Of a DNA stretch of 10,596 nt, positions 1-7,037 are shown piece after piece (position 1 is the first letter of the stretch; each line of letters starts with the position of its first letter). The notes beneath the pieces were generated by a model. That model made no database searches. It had not been told where the DNA came from and saw only the letters and a program-made list of their open reading frames with translations. Origin of the DNA: Deltaproteobacteria bacterium (GTDB lineage: Bacteria; Bdellovibrionota; Bdellovibrionia; JABDDW01); NCBI GenBank assembly GCA_013287405.1, contig JABDDW010000053.1, positions 1 to 10,596 of the forward strand, written 5' to 3'. Made by a program: the position numbers and the translations under genes.

Positions 1-1
1 G

Positions 2-85
2 ATACCAGGCTTTAAGAGATTTGTCTCGCTGAGGGTACTCGCATACAAGGAAAACGTATTCAAATTTATAGAGGTTGAATTGTGA
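2..85 (+). CDS. Possible C-terminal end of an upstream gene (partial)
   Basis: One frame is open from the window edge for 27 codons and ends in TGA at 83-85; its last residues read KENVFKFIEVEL. The other two plus frames stop early. The stop lies 12 bases before the ATG of the next gene, which would fit an operon. Twenty-seven open codons can arise by chance and no family is recognisable, so this is a weak call. The alternative is that the stretch is simply the leader and promoter region of the next gene. Confidence 0.3.
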   Translation: MPGFKRFVSLRVLAYKENVFKFIEVEL

Positions 86-97
86 ACAGGGGTGGAT

Positions 98-1564
98 ATG
101 AAAACTACAGTTGTAGGTCTCTCTTTTCTGATCTGGTTTTTGGTACAATCTTCAGCGCCAAACTCCTTGGCCTGTATGACAGATGCGTCTTTTAGTGAGC
201 CCAAGATAAAGACGGAATGGACGACGTATGGGATGGATTTTCACAAATTACTGAGTTCTGACAAAACAAATGCCGGCGGCATCGAAAATCAAACTACTTG
301 GTCGAGGGAGCGGCCTTGGGGAGGCCCCAACTCCTCTGCGTGGCGGCCCGAAGCAGTAGTCGCAAATGCCGCCTCCGACGCTTTAGCTCACGGACTTGTT
401 CGTTCCGGCGTAAAAGAGGTCTTAGTTTCAATTCCAGTAAAGATGCTTTACGGAACAGATGGCCTTTCATCGGGCGGTAACACGAATGCTGCGTTGACAT
501 TAGGTTCGCTCTTTAGAAGACCGTATCCGCCTTTGATCGCTTCCTGGTTGATTATGGAAGATGGTTCAAAACTATTGATAGTTCATGTCAGGGGCGTCGC
601 TGGATTGATACCGAACCAACCTCTAATGATCGACTTCGGTAAAAATACGCCCCCTCTTAAACTCATTCTAAAAGCCGTTGGTCAAAATAACGAATTTGAA
701 GCTCTCTGGCAGACGAGAGGTACGCCTTGGGGAAATCTTTATGAAAATCATCCAGCTTATCTGAAGCTTCCAGGAATGTCCGGTTGGTTCCCCATCGATT
801 TTCGCGATGTGGTTAGGCCAGCGGAGGAAGTTTTGGCCAATTTCCCTGAGGGAAAACAAAGACTGGGTAAAGGCACTGTACTTGATCCCGAACAAGTCAG
901 TGCCCAAGGGAATCATTGGGATCTCACTCCTTTTAAGAAGATGTACCCGAATACTCCGAACCCCTCATGTCGCCAGGGATGCGCCGCAGGACCTCATGAT
1001 TTCGGAGCCGATATTCATGCTGTTCGCTACTCCCCAGAAATCGGCGTCTTTAACTATTTTACTTTCAAGAATTCAACTGTTGTAACAACTGCGGTAGGCA
1101 ATGCGGATACAACATTGATCGGACAACCGCCGGCGCTGCTTACAATGGCTTATGCCTGCTTTGATCGTAGAAATCTGTCTGCCGAAGAGCATTTTGGAGT
1201 TGCGAGTGGCATTGGCTGGCATGAGTTAGGTGACGACGCTGACACCGTTTTTAACACCCTTGAAAATTCGTCGTTTCTAATCGGATATGCCAATGGAAAG
1301 CCAGGGGACGACCGACCGTATGCTTTCGGACTGAGTGATGTCACAGTTTTTCGCAAACTTCGGCCCGGCGCAGCTTTTATAACTGCAAATGGTCCGACGA
1401 CGGCTCGGGAAGGACACACGCCCGCGCGTGGAAAGGGGCCCGCAAATGGGCGAAACTATCACTGGTTTGCATTTGACCAATCCGCCGAGGTTTGCATGAT
1501 GGGAATGATTTTTCCTTGCGCACCTACACCCTCAAACCACTTGGGACTCCAGTGCCAGAAGTAA
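98..1564 (+). CDS. Large exported protein of unknown family
   Basis: This encodes 488 residues from the ATG at 98. A GTG at 92 in the same frame would add two residues, but AGGGG at 88-92 is well placed only for the ATG. The N-terminus is a clear signal peptide: KTT, then a hydrophobic core around residues 5-17, with likely cleavage after SLA at about residue 25. That leaves Cys26 first in the mature chain; the box (SLAC) lacks the usual Leu at -3, so a lipoprotein is possible but not typical. Seven cysteines remain in the mature part (26, 291, 295, 354, 466, 474, 486), including a CRQGC pair and a cysteine-rich C-terminus, which suggests disulfides in the periplasm or outside the cell. The body is rich in Gly, Pro and aromatic residues, with no transmembrane helix after the signal. 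I recognise no enzyme motif. It converges on the regulator gene, leaving 21 bases between the stops. Confidence 0.88.
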   Translation: MKTTVVGLSFLIWFLVQSSAPNSLACMTDASFSEPKIKTEWTTYGMDFHKLLSSDKTNAGGIENQTTWSRERPWGGPNSSAWRPEAVVANAASDALAHGLVRSGVKEVLVSIPVKMLYGTDGLSSGGNTNAALTLGSLFRRPYPPLIASWLIMEDGSKLLIVHVRGVAGLIPNQPLMIDFGKNTPPLKLILKAVGQNNEFEALWQTRGTPWGNLYENHPAYLKLPGMSGWFPIDFRDVVRPAEEVLANFPEGKQRLGKGTVLDPEQVSAQGNHWDLTPFKKMYPNTPNPSCRQGCAAGPHDFGADIHAVRYSPEIGVFNYFTFKNSTVVTTAVGNADTTLIGQPPALLTMAYACFDRRNLSAEEHFGVASGIGWHELGDDADTVFNTLENSSFLIGYANGKPGDDRPYAFGLSDVTVFRKLRPGAAFITANGPTTAREGHTPARGKGPANGRNYHWFAFDQSAEVCMMGMIFPCAPTPSNHLGLQCQK

Positions 1565-1585
1565 ATTTCAAGGTGGACTGCGGGC

Positions 1586-2359
1586 CTATCGAAATGGGAT
1601 TTCTACTGCCTTGGGGATCAGAGTCTTCCAAGCCGGTTCAAATGAAGCTAATGCAAGAGCCCAGCGCACCATAATAAGATCTTCAGGAGCACAAAGTATG
1701 GCGTCCTGAAGACTCCTTCGCTCGTACTTCTCAATCAATTCTCTGCATTCTAAAACCATAGCCTGCAATGTATTTTTCGAAACAGGCCTATCAGAAATCT
1801 CCATGGCATTATGATTAGAATCCATATTACGTGAGATCATTTCTGACCAAAAAGAAGCTACGACAGGAAGCAAGTGACGTTTGACCATCTCCCCGTGCCG
1901 GGGCCATTGAACCAGCCCCTTGAAAGTGAATCGAAAGTGATTATCAGGCCCAACCACAAGGAGCGATAATTTCTCTAGAGCCCGAAGGTAGCGATAAGTG
2001 ACCATCTCGTCTAACTCTGAATCCTGTCGTACTTGGGCCAGCGAAACTCCTCGATTCAAACGGTGGAGAAACCAGTAGACATGGGGATGAGTCAGAAAAT
2101 ATTTCTCTTGTTTGGGTGTAAGAAAATAAAATGGAGCCTGTTTATCACGTGCTCGAGCGGCAACCTCAAAAAGGGACAAATTGAGCTCATGACAAATGGA
2201 AATGAGCCGGTCAACGGTGCATGGCCTGCCTGTTAAAATTCGCTTAATCGTAGGTTCTGACACTGAAAGTCGCTTGGCCATTTCTTGATAAGAAATACCT
2301 TGAGCTTTGAGCTCCCTCTTTAAGGCTTCAAGTAAAAGCCTTTGTTCCCACTTAATCAT
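1586..2359 (-). CDS. XRE-type HTH transcriptional regulator with C-terminal sensor-like domain
   Basis: This is a 257-residue protein starting at ATG 2359, with AAAGGG about 7 bases upstream as the ribosome binding site. Residues about 14-66 form a Cro/C1-type helix-turn-helix: YQEMAKRLSVSEPTIKRILTG covers helix 2, the turn and the recognition helix, and is followed by helices ending near LSLFEVA. The remaining 190 residues look soluble and alpha-helical, including a winged-helix-like stretch around VTYRYLRALEKLSLL and the following beta strands (FRFTFKG). No known ligand domain is evident. It is a cytoplasmic DNA-binding protein. It is transcribed divergently from the S28 peptidase gene across a 168-base spacer rich in TGAT/ATCA half-sites, so control of the peptidase and of itself is the natural inference. 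It differs from the regulator at 7240 in its HTH and its C-terminal half. Confidence 0.9.
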   Translation of the reverse strand: MIKWEQRLLLEALKRELKAQGISYQEMAKRLSVSEPTIKRILTGRPCTVDRLISICHELNLSLFEVAARARDKQAPFYFLTPKQEKYFLTHPHVYWFLHRLNRGVSLAQVRQDSELDEMVTYRYLRALEKLSLLVVGPDNHFRFTFKGLVQWPRHGEMVKRHLLPVVASFWSEMISRNMDSNHNAMEISDRPVSKNTLQAMVLECRELIEKYERRSLQDAILCAPEDLIMVRWALALASFEPAWKTLIPKAVEIPFR

Positions 2360-2375
2360 TGAATGACCCTTTGAG

Positions 2376-2420
2376 ATGATTGGGTATCATATTCTGATCC
2401 CTGATTTCAATTGATTTGAT
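2376..2420. promoter_or_regulatory. Cluster of TGAT/ATCA half-sites in the divergent spacer; possible operator
   Basis: Between the divergent regulator and peptidase genes lies ATGAT-tgggt-ATCAT (2376-2390). Four-base half-sites TGAT, ATCA and TGAT recur at 2377, 2386 and 2395, a strict 9-base spacing, with more TGAT at 2402, 2412 and 2417. The last overlaps the -35 box of the peptidase promoter. The minus-strand TATGAT at 2391-2386 could be the -10 of the regulator, but no good -35 sits 17 bases upstream. Such clusters are typical of operators for XRE-type repressors. The assignment is inferred from position and symmetry only. Confidence 0.4.
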
Positions 2421-2444
2421 GCGGGGGAGCCAGAAAATTATGAT
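2416..2444 (+). promoter_or_regulatory. Sigma70-like promoter for the S28 peptidase gene
   Basis: TTGATG (2416-2421), a 17-base spacer and TATGAT (2439-2444) match the sigma70 consensus at 4/6 and 5/6 positions with ideal spacing. Transcription would start near 2451 and give a leader of about 77 bases to the ATG at 2528. Confidence 0.5.
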
Positions 2445-2527
2445 CGAAAGGAATTCACTTTCATCTTTTGGGTCAGAAAACGAACGGCTTAAGGCATATA
2501 TCCGCTAGCAAGAAAGCGAGACTGGCA

Positions 2528-3889
2528 ATGGTTCTGAAAACATATAAAGTTGTATTTTTTCTTTTTATTTTTGTAGGTACGCGGGCTTGGGGCCTTACCG
2601 AATCTAAGACGTTTAAGCAACTCATTGACCCAAACGATGCCACCGTAGGAACCTTTCAACAACGCTACTGGATTAATTCGGATTTTGCTCAAGGCCCCAA
2701 TTCACCCATTCTTTATTATCTCTGTAACGAGGTGTCTTGCGATGCCGATACAGTTGTCTTTAACTCGAAAAAAAGCTTTATCCCTATAATGGCGAAAAAT
2801 CTTAAAGCCAGATTGGTAGCACTAGAGCACCGGTTTTACGGCACAAGCGCCCCTTTTACGACCTACACCAAGGAACATCTCAAGTATTTGAATACAGAAA
2901 ATGCGTTAGCCGACTTTGCCCGCTTCCAGCGATCTATTACTAAAGAAAAAGGTTGGACAGGCAAATGGGTTGCCATGGGCCGCTCTTATTCTGCAAATCT
3001 CGCCAGCTACTATCGCCTTAAAAATCCAGATCTTGTAGTCGGTGCACTTGCCTCCAGTGCCTGTCCAATTTTTTCACAAGGTAATGAAAATAATGATATC
3101 ACTGCAGCGAAAGCGGCAGGTGTTGAGTGTGTTAAGAAGTATAGGGAAAAAATAATAACACCTCTTATTGCATCTTTGAATCGTCCGTCCCAACTAGCGC
3201 CATATCAAGAAGCTTTTCATATAAAGGAAATCGATGACCCAATGGATGTTTTGGCGACGATTACAGGCATTGTATTATTTGAAATTCAAATGGAAGGTGG
3301 TCAAAAATTTTGCAACGCAATAAATTCTCAAAATCCACTTCGAAATGTGGGAAATGTAGCTGTCGAAGTGCTAAGAAAGATTCGCACTTCTCCACTAGCT
3401 TGGAGTTACATGGGAGCAAAGAGCGAAAGTGCAAAAGATTATGAAAAGGGATTTGGAACGCGTCAGTGGCTCTATCAATCTTGTACCCAATGGGGAATAT
3501 ATATAGCTGCCGTCAACAAAGCTAACCCCGAAACGAAGTTATCGATCTTGAGCGTATTAACTGATGAACTTCCGATGAAATATTGTAAAGATTATTTCAG
3601 CATTGACGCTCTTCCGCCCGTCGAAAAAATGAATGACCTTTATTATAAGCCGCTTCTTAATCCGCTGACTTCCAAAATACTATTTATGAATGGTGGCGCC
3701 GACCCCGCTTGTTTCCCATATTCGATCTCAATAGAAAATGGAAATGCAACGAATCCCAATACTATTGCGTACACGATCCCCGGGGGTGCCCACTGCCAGG
3801 ATTTTGATCCTCCTCAGGCAGCTGATTCAGCAGAACTCAAAAAGGCTCGGGATTTTGAATTAACCGTGCTACGAAAGTGGCTGCAATAA
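2528..3889 (+). CDS. Secreted serine peptidase, family S28 (Pro-Xaa carboxypeptidase / dipeptidyl peptidase II type)
   Basis: This is a 453-residue exported hydrolase. The frame stays open upstream to a TTG at 2468, but I place the start at ATG 2528: it puts a signal peptide (core VVFFLFIFVG, cleavage near RAWG) at the N-terminus and has AGCGAG a few bases upstream. S28 hallmarks appear in order: ALEHRFYGTSAPF (residues 98-110), the nucleophile elbow GRSYSA with Ser153, the RQWLYQSCTQWG motif (312-323), NGGADP with Asp392, and PGGAHCQDF with His422. Ser/Asp/His in this order and the alpha/beta-hydrolase layout define the family, which cleaves after proline near chain ends and is best known from lysosomal PRCP and DPP2. 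The length fits. Eight or so cysteines suggest disulfides. A role in degrading proline-rich peptides outside the cell or in the periplasm is inferred from the family. The XRE regulator is divergent and may control it. Confidence 0.92.
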   Translation: MVLKTYKVVFFLFIFVGTRAWGLTESKTFKQLIDPNDATVGTFQQRYWINSDFAQGPNSPILYYLCNEVSCDADTVVFNSKKSFIPIMAKNLKARLVALEHRFYGTSAPFTTYTKEHLKYLNTENALADFARFQRSITKEKGWTGKWVAMGRSYSANLASYYRLKNPDLVVGALASSACPIFSQGNENNDITAAKAAGVECVKKYREKIITPLIASLNRPSQLAPYQEAFHIKEIDDPMDVLATITGIVLFEIQMEGGQKFCNAINSQNPLRNVGNVAVEVLRKIRTSPLAWSYMGAKSESAKDYEKGFGTRQWLYQSCTQWGIYIAAVNKANPETKLSILSVLTDELPMKYCKDYFSIDALPPVEKMNDLYYKPLLNPLTSKILFMNGGADPACFPYSISIENGNATNPNTIAYTIPGGAHCQDFDPPQAADSAELKKARDFELTVLRKWLQ

Positions 3890-4307
3890 TACTGTAGCTT
3901 ACGGCCGTGTTCGGGATTGACTAAAAGACGAATATTGTTGATCGAATTTCAAAATTTGAAATTTTGCCAATTTCTCGCTTAAGATGCGAATCGCTGAAAA
4001 ATCCAAAATCAAGTGGTTTTAGAACAGAATGCAAATTCCCAGCGAACTTAAACTATTGGCATTTATATTGGTTTTTACGGAATTTTTCTTCGGAGATTTT
4101 TTCGAGAGACAGTTTTTTCGCCACGAAACGCGAGCCATAACCGGCGGTAGTAAATCAGGTAAGCAGGGATTTGTTGACTTTGCTGGGTAGCAAAAAACTG
4201 CTCGCGAACCATCCCCTCTCTTATCCAACAAAATCTAAATCACGACCCATTCAAGGCGTCGCCAGAATATTTTTGCTCTCGACGGCGCCCCAAAAGGTTA
4301 CGTTTAG
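3890..4307. other. Gene-poor spacer after the peptidase
   Basis: These 418 bases hold no convincing gene. They contain the AT-rich palindrome at 3945-3963, a doubtful 53-codon plus-strand ORF at 4029-4190 without a ribosome binding site, and an imperfect GC-rich inverted repeat near 4256-4290 that might be part of a terminator for the minus-strand gene ending at 4308. The two flanking genes converge here. Confidence 0.6.
3945..3963. repeat. Perfect AT-rich palindrome downstream of the S28 peptidase
   Basis: AATTTCAAA and TTTGAAATT are exact inverted copies around a single A, 56 bases after the peptidase stop. In RNA this would be a weak hairpin followed by only a short T run, so it may act as a modest terminator between convergent genes. 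It could also be a protein-binding site. Confidence 0.4.
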
Positions 4308-4958
4308 TTAAAATAAGTGACGAAGCAGCACTCCGCACTTTCGCGGTATAGATGAAAAGTAGCGTCGTGCTCGTAAAACTAATGCAGGATTGTATTCAGA
4401 AAGATGGTCCATTTCCCAGACAACTTTATTATTGAGTTGGACCAATTGCCAGGTCTCCGTCAGGTTTCTCCCGTGCTTCATGCGATATCTCACTTCCGTA
4501 GAGAGATCATCCAGCAGGAATGCGACTTCAGGATTGTCTGTTACTGAGGCATATTTTGATACATTAAGAATCAACACTTGAACTCCCTTGTGCCAAGGGG
4601 CGTGCCACGATAAGGCCCGTTTCCGAGCAGTTCTTATGACAAACTCATCTAACGTCGCGATTTTGCTATTTTGTAGTTCAGCGGCTTTTGAAAGATCTCG
4701 ATAAATAACGTTGAGATCATATCTTGGATCGAGTTGACTATCGGCCAGAACTCGAAAGAAGTACGAGTCGAGGAACAAAGTTCGATTCTCCCCAAAATAG
4801 TGCGAGTAGTACCCCATGCGGGATTCATTGGGAAGATTAACTAGTCCCTTTGCTATCCCACCATTAATGGCCAAATGATCAAGAAGTTGATCATCTGTTG
4901 CAAGGGAGAAGCTTGAACTCAACAATATTAATATGAATGCTAACGTTGCAACTTTCAC
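4308..4958 (-). CDS. Exported protein of unknown function
   Basis: This encodes 216 residues. The start is GTG at 4958 (read as Met), supported by the signal peptide that begins immediately: MKVATLAFILILLSSSFSLA, with likely cleavage after SLA at residue 20. No strong ribosome binding site is visible; TGGAAA lies about 10 bases upstream. The mature part is about 196 residues, soluble, mildly basic and mostly helical in character. It has several Tyr-rich stretches (MGYYSHYFG) and a WHAPWHKG segment in the middle. It has a single cysteine near the C-terminus, so no internal disulfide is possible. There is no later transmembrane segment. I do not recognise a family. It appears monocistronic: nothing is co-directional within 340 bases upstream except the transposase remnant. 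Confidence 0.82.
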   Translation of the reverse strand: MKVATLAFILILLSSSFSLATDDQLLDHLAINGGIAKGLVNLPNESRMGYYSHYFGENRTLFLDSYFFRVLADSQLDPRYDLNVIYRDLSKAAELQNSKIATLDEFVIRTARKRALSWHAPWHKGVQVLILNVSKYASVTDNPEVAFLLDDLSTEVRYRMKHGRNLTETWQLVQLNNKVVWEMDHLSEYNPALVLRARRYFSSIPRKCGVLLRHLF

Positions 4959-5067
4959 AAAGCAATTTCCAGGATGCCAAAATTTGTCATACAGTTGACT
5001 CCGGACTAAACAGCCAAACTAACTTAAAATGAGTTTCTCACGTCGTTATATCTATGTGATTCAGTAT

Positions 5068-5299
5068 TCATGCCTGTTTGGCTCGAAAGTCAGCCATACT
5101 CAGGAGGCTCCGAGGCTCCATCATGTTCTTGTTTAAAAGTTTAATAGCGTGCTTTCTTGTTAAACCGCAAACTCTGCAATACTCATCTAAAATCAAAGTC
5201 TTCTGCTTTTTAGTCCCTTGGTGGTAGCGCAAGCGAACGGATTGTAGTCTCCTTCGGTTTCAAAATGCGATAATCCGTTCTGATTGTTGGGGGGGCCAT
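5068..5299 (-). pseudogene. Frameshifted N-terminal remnant of an integrase-type (DDE) transposase
   Basis: On the minus strand a frame ending in TGA at 5070-5068 reads RYHQGTKKQKTLILDEYC and then RVCGLTRKHAIKLLNKN. This is the N-terminal helix-turn-helix of integrase-type transposases, where the usual form is RY..A.K.EKG.ILDEFC..TGY.RK.AIRLL. Upstream of about 5224-5230 the match continues in another frame (LKPKETTIRSLA), so one base seems gained or lost. That upstream frame opens at an ATG at 5299, just past the stop of the glutathione transferase gene. After the RKHAIKLLN motif the frame ends within about 20 residues, whereas the full protein is several hundred residues with a DDE core, so most of the gene is gone. 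No terminal repeats are identifiable. The family assignment rests on motif memory, not a search. Confidence 0.7.
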
Positions 5300-5300
5300 A

Positions 5301-5936
5301 TTAATAAGCGGTATAGAGTGGTCGCTCCCTTTCCACAAAACTTTTTACCGACGGGCGACGCCAATTTTCCTCAGCATATCTTTGTATATTTTGAGGGACT
5401 GGTTCTCCGTTGATAATAAGTCGGTGCAACATAAATGACAGTTCCGCATCAACCAGCGCCCAAGATCTAAAAATGGAAGTTTTATTCGCGATGATTCGAC
5501 CAGAAAAGGTCATCAACCTTGCCACATCTTCTTTTGCTTGGTCACTCAGGGGTTCTCTTGCCTTTTCATAAAACATCGTAGTCGTAGGCCGTTCTCGTCT
5601 CAGATGATCGAGGTCACTTCTAAGCCAGGCCATGACCATTCTTGCTATGGCCTTTTCCCTAGGGTCCGGTGGAAATAAACTTTCCCGACAGCTCCTTTGA
5701 TCTTCCAACCACTCCGCAATGGCACTGGATTCAGACAAAGAAAAATCTCCAATTTGTAATGTGGGCACTCTTCCGGTGAATGAGAGACGATTGTAGTCCT
5801 CGCTCTCGTTTTCCTGTCGATCTAAAGCGATCTCAGTTATATGAAACGGCATTTTCAATTCTGTCAGAGCTACAAAACTGGAAAACGCATAGGGACTTAT
5901 CCAAAAACGATCAATGAAAAGATTTATTTTCTCCAT
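5301..5936 (-). CDS. yfcF: Glutathione S-transferase, YfcF type
   Basis: This 211-residue cytoplasmic enzyme closely resembles E. coli YfcF over its whole length. Residues 1-80 are the thioredoxin-fold domain, opening with FWISPYAFSSFVALTE, where E. coli has a similar SPYVLSAWVALQE. The glutathione-binding core follows: VP at 57-58 (the cis-proline) and SESSAIAEWLED at 68-79, where Glu69-Ser70 bind the glutathione gamma-glutamyl group in this superfamily. The helical C-terminal domain carries AWLRSDL and RERPTT, also diagnostic of YfcF. The family shows glutathione transferase and peroxidase activity and helps against oxidative stress. The start is ATG 5936; the upstream sequence is AT-rich with no obvious Shine-Dalgarno. 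The gene stands alone except for a doubtful small ORF overlapping its start. Confidence 0.9.
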   Translation of the reverse strand: MEKINLFIDRFWISPYAFSSFVALTELKMPFHITEIALDRQENESEDYNRLSFTGRVPTLQIGDFSLSESSAIAEWLEDQRSCRESLFPPDPREKAIARMVMAWLRSDLDHLRRERPTTTMFYEKAREPLSDQAKEDVARLMTFSGRIIANKTSIFRSWALVDAELSFMLHRLIINGEPVPQNIQRYAEENWRRPSVKSFVERERPLYTAY

Positions 5937-6141
5937 CGAAGTTAATTAACTTATTCTGTAAGCGCTGTCCATCTAGATACTGGTTTTGGGGCGCATTGAC
6001 GGATTTTAGTGACTCGAAAAACGCCGACTTTACGAATCTTCTGACCAAAACATAGCGTTCAATGGCACCGGCTTTACGCCGCTGAAACTCTCCACGAAAA
6101 TCGGAAACACGATAGGCATGACCGGTGTGTCCAAATGCCAT
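5911..6141 (-). CDS. Doubtful small ORF upstream of yfcF
   Basis: This is a 76-codon ORF starting at ATG 6141 and overlapping the yfcF start by 26 bases in another frame. The peptide is strongly basic in its first half (RGEFQRRKAGAIERYVLVRR) and has no signal or membrane segment. The upstream sequence CTGAGAT is a poor ribosome binding site. An AT-rich stretch with TTGAAA (6176-6171) upstream could be promoter material for either this ORF or yfcF. I recognise no family. It may be a small gene, a gene remnant, or chance in a 5' leader. Confidence 0.25.
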   Translation of the reverse strand: MAFGHTGHAYRVSDFRGEFQRRKAGAIERYVLVRRFVKSAFFESLKSVNAPQNQYLDGQRLQNKLINFDGENKSFH

Positions 6142-6345
6142 ATCTCAGCTGTATTAATAGTTTTTATTTATTTCAACGCAAAAAATTCCTAAAACGCAGA
6201 CCGATTCCTTTCCAAGTTCTGCCTTGGATCGTGCTAATGCTGGACAGAAAAATCAAATCTTAGAGGGAAAATTCGAACTTCCGCAACTTCAAAACCACAT
6301 AAAGTTCTCGCCACATACACCTTCACCGAAAATCGTCGCTGTATC

Positions 6346-6788
6346 GAAACCAAATCAACCGCTGGCGCCCCATGATTGGCTCTAGAGCGAATATAAAGGT
6401 CCGTTGAAAAGAGCCGGTCATAATCGGTCAAGGACTCCATGGCGGGGGTGATCGGGGTTGGGGGTCCAGACCCTTTCAGAATATCGGCGCGCATTTCTTG
6501 GCACCCCTGAGGGCAGCAGCTCCCGAAGTTATTGAGATGTCCACCAACGCCCACGGGCGTCTACAGAATTCCATGGATGTCCACAGGCCACTCTGCTTTA
6601 TAAAGGGCGTGTTTCGAGGGCAAGGACGGTGGCCCTCATTTGGACGGTTTTTCACCCGCTGCCGGCCAATTGGGAAGACCGAGGGGTCAGGGCCGCTTAA
6701 CGGCGCCCAACCGGCCCCAAAGTGTAGCTTTGGACCTTGATATTCATATTCAAGGAGACCGCCCACCGCCAGCGGTTGATTTGGTTTC
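6346..6788. mobile_element. GC-rich module bounded by a perfect 22-bp inverted repeat (MITE-like)
   Basis: Positions 6346-6367 and 6767-6788 are exact reverse complements over 22 bases; the arm contains CAAATCAACCGCTGGCG. Exactly 23 bases further inward on each side the arms match again (13 bases with one mismatch, core AAGGTCC), and a weaker match around GCCGGT follows. The bounded segment is 443 bases and visibly GC-richer than its flanks, with no transposase. This layout resembles a small non-autonomous element. I could not find a target-site duplication next to the arms, so the borders and the mobile nature are inferred. A duplicated and inverted gene fragment is the main alternative. Confidence 0.4.
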
Positions 6789-6844
6789 CGGTCACGGAGC
6801 TGGTTTCAGAATTTTGATTTTATAAAGAGTTTACGGGGTTACCA

Positions 6845-6875
6845 GACTTTTCGAAGTCACTGATTCTTCGAAGTC
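6845..6875. repeat. Small hairpin and 9-base direct repeat
   Basis: GACTT-TTCG-AAGTC (6845-6858) forms a perfect 5-bp stem with a TTCG tetraloop, a very stable RNA loop. TTCGAAGTC then recurs 17 bases later (6850-6858 and 6867-6875). It lies in gene-free DNA; no T run follows, so it is not a standard terminator. Confidence 0.4.
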
Positions 6876-6971
6876 CGACGAACTCTTGTAAAGTTCCTGC
6901 GTGTTTCATGTCGGTAAAAAATCAGTTTTTGCGAGCCTTGTTGATTCTTGCCTCCCAAAAAGAGGAGAAAA

Positions 6972-7037
6972 ATGACGACCGTCTTTGCGGTGGCGGTTGA
7001 GCGCCTCGGTCAAGACCTCTGCATTTTAGATTTTTGA
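6972..7037 (+). CDS. Possible 21-residue micro-ORF with strong ribosome binding site
   Basis: ATG 6972 is preceded by AGAGGAG (6961-6967) at ideal spacing, the best Shine-Dalgarno sequence in the whole gene-free region. The ORF encodes MTTVFAVAVERLGQDLCILD plus one Phe, then TGA. It ends about 130 bases before the promoter of the 7240 operon, so it is not its leader peptide. It may be a small peptide, the start of a truncated gene, or chance. No homologue is recalled. Confidence 0.25.
   Translation: MTTVFAVAVERLGQDLCILDF

Noticed and set aside
1213..1245. WHELGDDAD in the first exported protein as a metallopeptidase site
   Set aside because: HELGD lacks the second histidine of HExxH, so no zinc site is supported.
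2468..2527. TTG at 2468 as the start of the S28 peptidase
   Set aside because: It would put a 20-residue basic extension before the signal peptide; the nearest purine-rich site is about 15 bases away. ATG 2528 fits better.
4029..4190. A 53-codon plus-strand ORF with a hydrophobic stretch (LKLLAFILVF), possible small membrane protein
   Set aside because: No ribosome binding site, short hydrophobic segment broken by a Glu and Phe-rich low-complexity sequence; AT-rich DNA gives such ORFs by chance.
4019..4231. A 70-codon minus-strand ORF in the spacer after the peptidase
   Set aside because: Low-complexity Lys/Ser/Asn composition, no start signal, overlaps an equally poor plus-strand frame.
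6234..6825. Overlapping open frames on both strands in the GC-rich module (about 80-106 codons)
   Set aside because: They overlap one another, have proteome-atypical composition and no ribosome binding sites; high GC explains the lack of stops.
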